Below are positions 62,242 through 64,000 of a stretch of 64,000 nucleotides of DNA, in pieces. The stretch is from Bog-756 sp963806455. Its GTDB lineage: Bacteria; Actinomycetota; Acidimicrobiia; Acidimicrobiales; RAAP-2. The number at the start of each line of letters is the position of its first letter. Position 1 is the stretch's first letter. The notes under the pieces were generated by a model. It did no database searches. It was not told where the DNA came from and worked only from the letters and a program-made list of their open reading frames with translations. The translations under genes were made by a program, and so were the position numbers. The stretch lies in NCBI GenBank assembly GCA_963806455.1, contig CAWDXZ010000004.1, positions 62,001-126,000 of the forward strand. Reading direction: 5' to 3'.

Positions 62242-62870
62242 GCGACCACGCCGTCCCCGTGGCCCGCGCCACCACGTTCGGGCCGTCGGCCGTGCTCACC
62301 CCAGCCAATGCCATCACCGTACTGCGGTTGTTGGCCACACCGCTGCTCATCGCCCTGATCGTGGTGTGGGGAGCCAATTGGTTCACCTTCGTGTTCGGGG
62401 GCCTGCTGGCCCTGTCCGATGGCGTCGACGGGTGGGTGGCCCGCAAGCAGGGCACCACCCGGTCGGGGGCGTTCCTCGACCCGTTGGCGGACAAGTTCGT
62501 GGTGCTCGGCGCACTCTTCGCCCTGGTGGCCAAAGGGATCGTCTGGTGGTTGCCGGTGACCCTGATCGCCGTCCGCGAAGTGGCCATGAGCGTCTACCGT
62601 TCGGTGGTCGGCCGTCGGGGTGTGTCCATTCCGGCCCGCACCACGGCCAAGGTCAAGACCCTCCTCCAGGATCTGGCTATCGGGCTGTGCCTGGCTCCGC
62701 CCCTCGCCACCCACCAGGCGGTGCTCTCGACGGCCATCTGGGTGGCGACGGCGCTGACCCTGTTCACCGGCGGCCAGTACCTCCTGGATGGCCGGCGGGC
62801 GGCCCGAGCCGGCGCGGCGACCGCGGAGCCCCGGACCGACCCGGTCGGCGACGCTACCTCGGCCGCCTGA
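62238..62870 (+). CDS. pgsA: CDP-alcohol phosphatidyltransferase (PgsA-like)
   Basis: 210 residues with about five membrane helices. The family signature D-x2-D-G-x2-A-R...G-x3-D-x3-D is visible as SDGVDGWVARKQGTTRSGAFLDPLADK. It most likely makes phosphatidylglycerol phosphate from CDP-diacylglycerol and glycerol-3-phosphate, as expected next to rimO and cinA in actinobacteria. ATG at 62238 overlaps the rimO stop. Confidence 0.9.
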   Translation: MSDHAVPVARATTFGPSAVLTPANAITVLRLLATPLLIALIVVWGANWFTFVFGGLLALSDGVDGWVARKQGTTRSGAFLDPLADKFVVLGALFALVAKGIVWWLPVTLIAVREVAMSVYRSVVGRRGVSIPARTTAKVKTLLQDLAIGLCLAPPLATHQAVLSTAIWVATALTLFTGGQYLLDGRRAARAGAATAEPRTDPVGDATSAA

Positions 62871-62876
62871 GGTCCC

Positions 62877-64000
62877 GTGCGCATCGAGATCGTCGCCGTC
62901 GGCACCGAGCTGCTGCTCGGCCAGATCACCGACACCAACTCGACCTGGATGGGGGAGCATCTCGCCGCCGCCGGGATCGCCTCCCACTTCCACCAGACGG
63001 TGGGAGACAACCATGAGCGCATGGTGCTCGCTTTCCGCACCGCGCTGGCCCGCAGTGACGGGGTCATCGTCTGCGGTGGCCTGGGCCCGACCCACGACGA
63101 CATCACCCGAGAGGCCATCGCCGAGGTCATGAACGTCCCACTCCGGCGGGACGACGCCGTCGTGGACAGGATCCGCACCATGTTCTCCACCCGGGGGCGG
63201 AAGATGCCGGACACCAATCTCCGTCAGGCCGACGTGCCCGAGGGGGCGACCGTCATCCCCCAGACCATGGGCACCGCCCCCGGGCTCATCTGCCCGGTCG
63301 GGCACAAGGTGATCTACGCCGTGCCCGGCGTGCCCTACGAGATGGCCGACATGTTCGAACGCGCCATCGTGCCCGACGTCCGCCGGCGGACGGCTGAACG
63401 CGGGGACGCCACGGGGGTCATCGTCAGCCGGGTCATCCGGACCTGGGGGATGAGCGAGTCCGGGCTGGCCGAAGCGCTGGCCGGCCACATCGAGCACCTC
63501 GACGGTCCTGCCGGGCCACCCTCGGAGGGCGAGGGCGAGGGCGAGGGCGAGGGCGAGGGCGAGGGCGAGGGCGAGGGCGAGGGCGGGGGCGGGGGCGGCC
63601 GCGGCGGGTATGGCACGGCCACCGTCGCCTTCCTGGCCAGCGGCATCGAGGGCATCAAGGTGCGGGTCACGGTGCGGGCCGACGACGAGGCCCGGGCCGG
63701 TGCCCTGCTCGACGCCGAGGAGGCCGAAATCCGGCGCATCCTCACCGCCGCGGCCGGGGACGTGGTCTTCGGCATCGACGGCGCCGCCATCGAGGACGCG
63801 GTGGCCGGTGCGCTGGCCGCCGACGGCCTCACCCTCGGCCTGGCCGAGTCGCTCACCGGGGGGCTGGCCGCCTCGAGGCTGGTCAACGTGCCCGGAGCCA
63901 GCCGGTGGTTCCGCGGCTCGGTCGTCTCCTATGCCTCAGACGTCAAGTACGAGGTCCTCGGCGTCCCCGAGGGACCGGTGGTGTCCGAGGCCGCGGCCCG
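62877..64000 (+). CDS. cinA: CinA-family protein (3' end outside window)
   Basis: Open from GTG at 62877 to the window end (over 370 residues). The N-terminal MoCF/COG1058 domain is clear: IEIVAVGTELLLGQITDTNS, VIVCGGLGPTHDDITREA, YAVPGVPYEM. The C-terminal PncC amidase domain begins IEDAVAGALAADGLTLGLAESLTGG. Between them lies a (Glu-Gly)10 plus poly-Gly insert coded by the hexamer repeat at 63525. CinA hydrolyses ADP-ribose and deamidates nicotinamide mononucleotide. Co-transcribed with rimO-pgsA (6-bp gap). Confidence 0.93.
   Translation, partial: MRIEIVAVGTELLLGQITDTNSTWMGEHLAAAGIASHFHQTVGDNHERMVLAFRTALARSDGVIVCGGLGPTHDDITREAIAEVMNVPLRRDDAVVDRIRTMFSTRGRKMPDTNLRQADVPEGATVIPQTMGTAPGLICPVGHKVIYAVPGVPYEMADMFERAIVPDVRRRTAERGDATGVIVSRVIRTWGMSESGLAEALAGHIEHLDGPAGPPSEGEGEGEGEGEGEGEGEGEGGGGGGRGGYGTATVAFLASGIEGIKVRVTVRADDEARAGALLDAEEAEIRRILTAAAGDVVFGIDGAAIEDAVAGALAADGLTLGLAESLTGGLAASRLVNVPGASRWFRGSVVSYASDVKYEVLGVPEGPVVSEAAA
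63525..63584 (+). repeat. (GAGGGC)10 microsatellite inside cinA
   Basis: Ten perfect in-frame GAGGGC units followed by two GGGGGC units, coding for (Glu-Gly)10 then Gly-rich sequence, at the inter-domain linker of CinA. The six-base unit means slippage would change linker length without breaking the frame. Confidence 0.97.

Overview
The window is high-GC, gene-dense DNA that looks like the chromosome of an actinobacterium. Acidimicrobiia is my best guess, as an inference from gene content: coproheme-type HemQ, a fused isobutyryl-CoA mutase (IcmF), a second EF-G-like protein, 13E12-type DUF222/HNH protein, GT-C mannosyltransferases of the MptB/PIG-V/GT87 kinds, mycothiol-type DinB folds, HrcA/CIRCE control of groEL and many GTG starts. 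No rRNA, CRISPR array or replication origin was seen.

Layout. 1-5.2 kb: end of an unknown gene, a FadD19-like acyl-CoA ligase, an SDR, glycerate kinase and a lipoprotein gene broken by an in-frame TAG. 5.35-14.5 kb: a TetR gene with a palindromic operator, then five polytopic GT-C glycosyltransferase genes (GT39, a three-gene minus-strand operon and a divergent GT87) and a BtuF-like metal receptor. 14.6-18.5 kb: icmF and marR. 18.5-24.4 kb: two aldo/keto reductases, a Baeyer-Villiger-type monooxygenase coupled to an acyl-CoA ligase, and a mycothiol-fold protein. 24.7-28.6 kb: an EF-G2-like GTPase and an ABC exporter, convergent on a strong terminator. 29-32.9 kb: merR/hydratase and drrAB-like/tetR, each pair divergent around a clear operator. 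33-35.5 kb: a decayed GGDEF-EAL gene, two methyltransferase-type genes and tRNA-Ser(UGA). 35.5-38.8 kb: pheA, then larB-larC. 38.8-46.9 kb: HNH protein, FKBP lipoprotein, permease, two acetyltransferases, NUDIX, and an operon hemQ-larE-NIL protein-methyltransferase. 47-49.6 kb: groEL with CIRCE and an enoyl-CoA hydratase. 49.6-52.6 kb: Tam-like methyltransferase, frameshifted DinB gene, three overlapping tiny genes, and a TMEM175-like channel.

52.9-60.6 kb is an accessory, decayed region. It holds a GT-C-like gene with an in-frame TAG, tail-fibre-like scraps, a triply damaged membrane-protein gene, one intact and one truncated acyltransferase-3, two excisionase-like HTH genes and a tyrosine integrase beside tRNA-Ser(GCU). 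60.6-64 kb returns to core genes: rimO, pgsA and cinA, the last carrying a (GAGGGC)10 repeat.

Themes. Acyl-CoA and branched-chain or steroid-like lipid catabolism recurs (two ligases, monooxygenase, hydratase-2, IcmF). Nickel-pincer cofactor genes larB, larC and larE are all present but split over two loci, with no larA in the window. Several dispensable genes carry internal stops, every one of them TAG.
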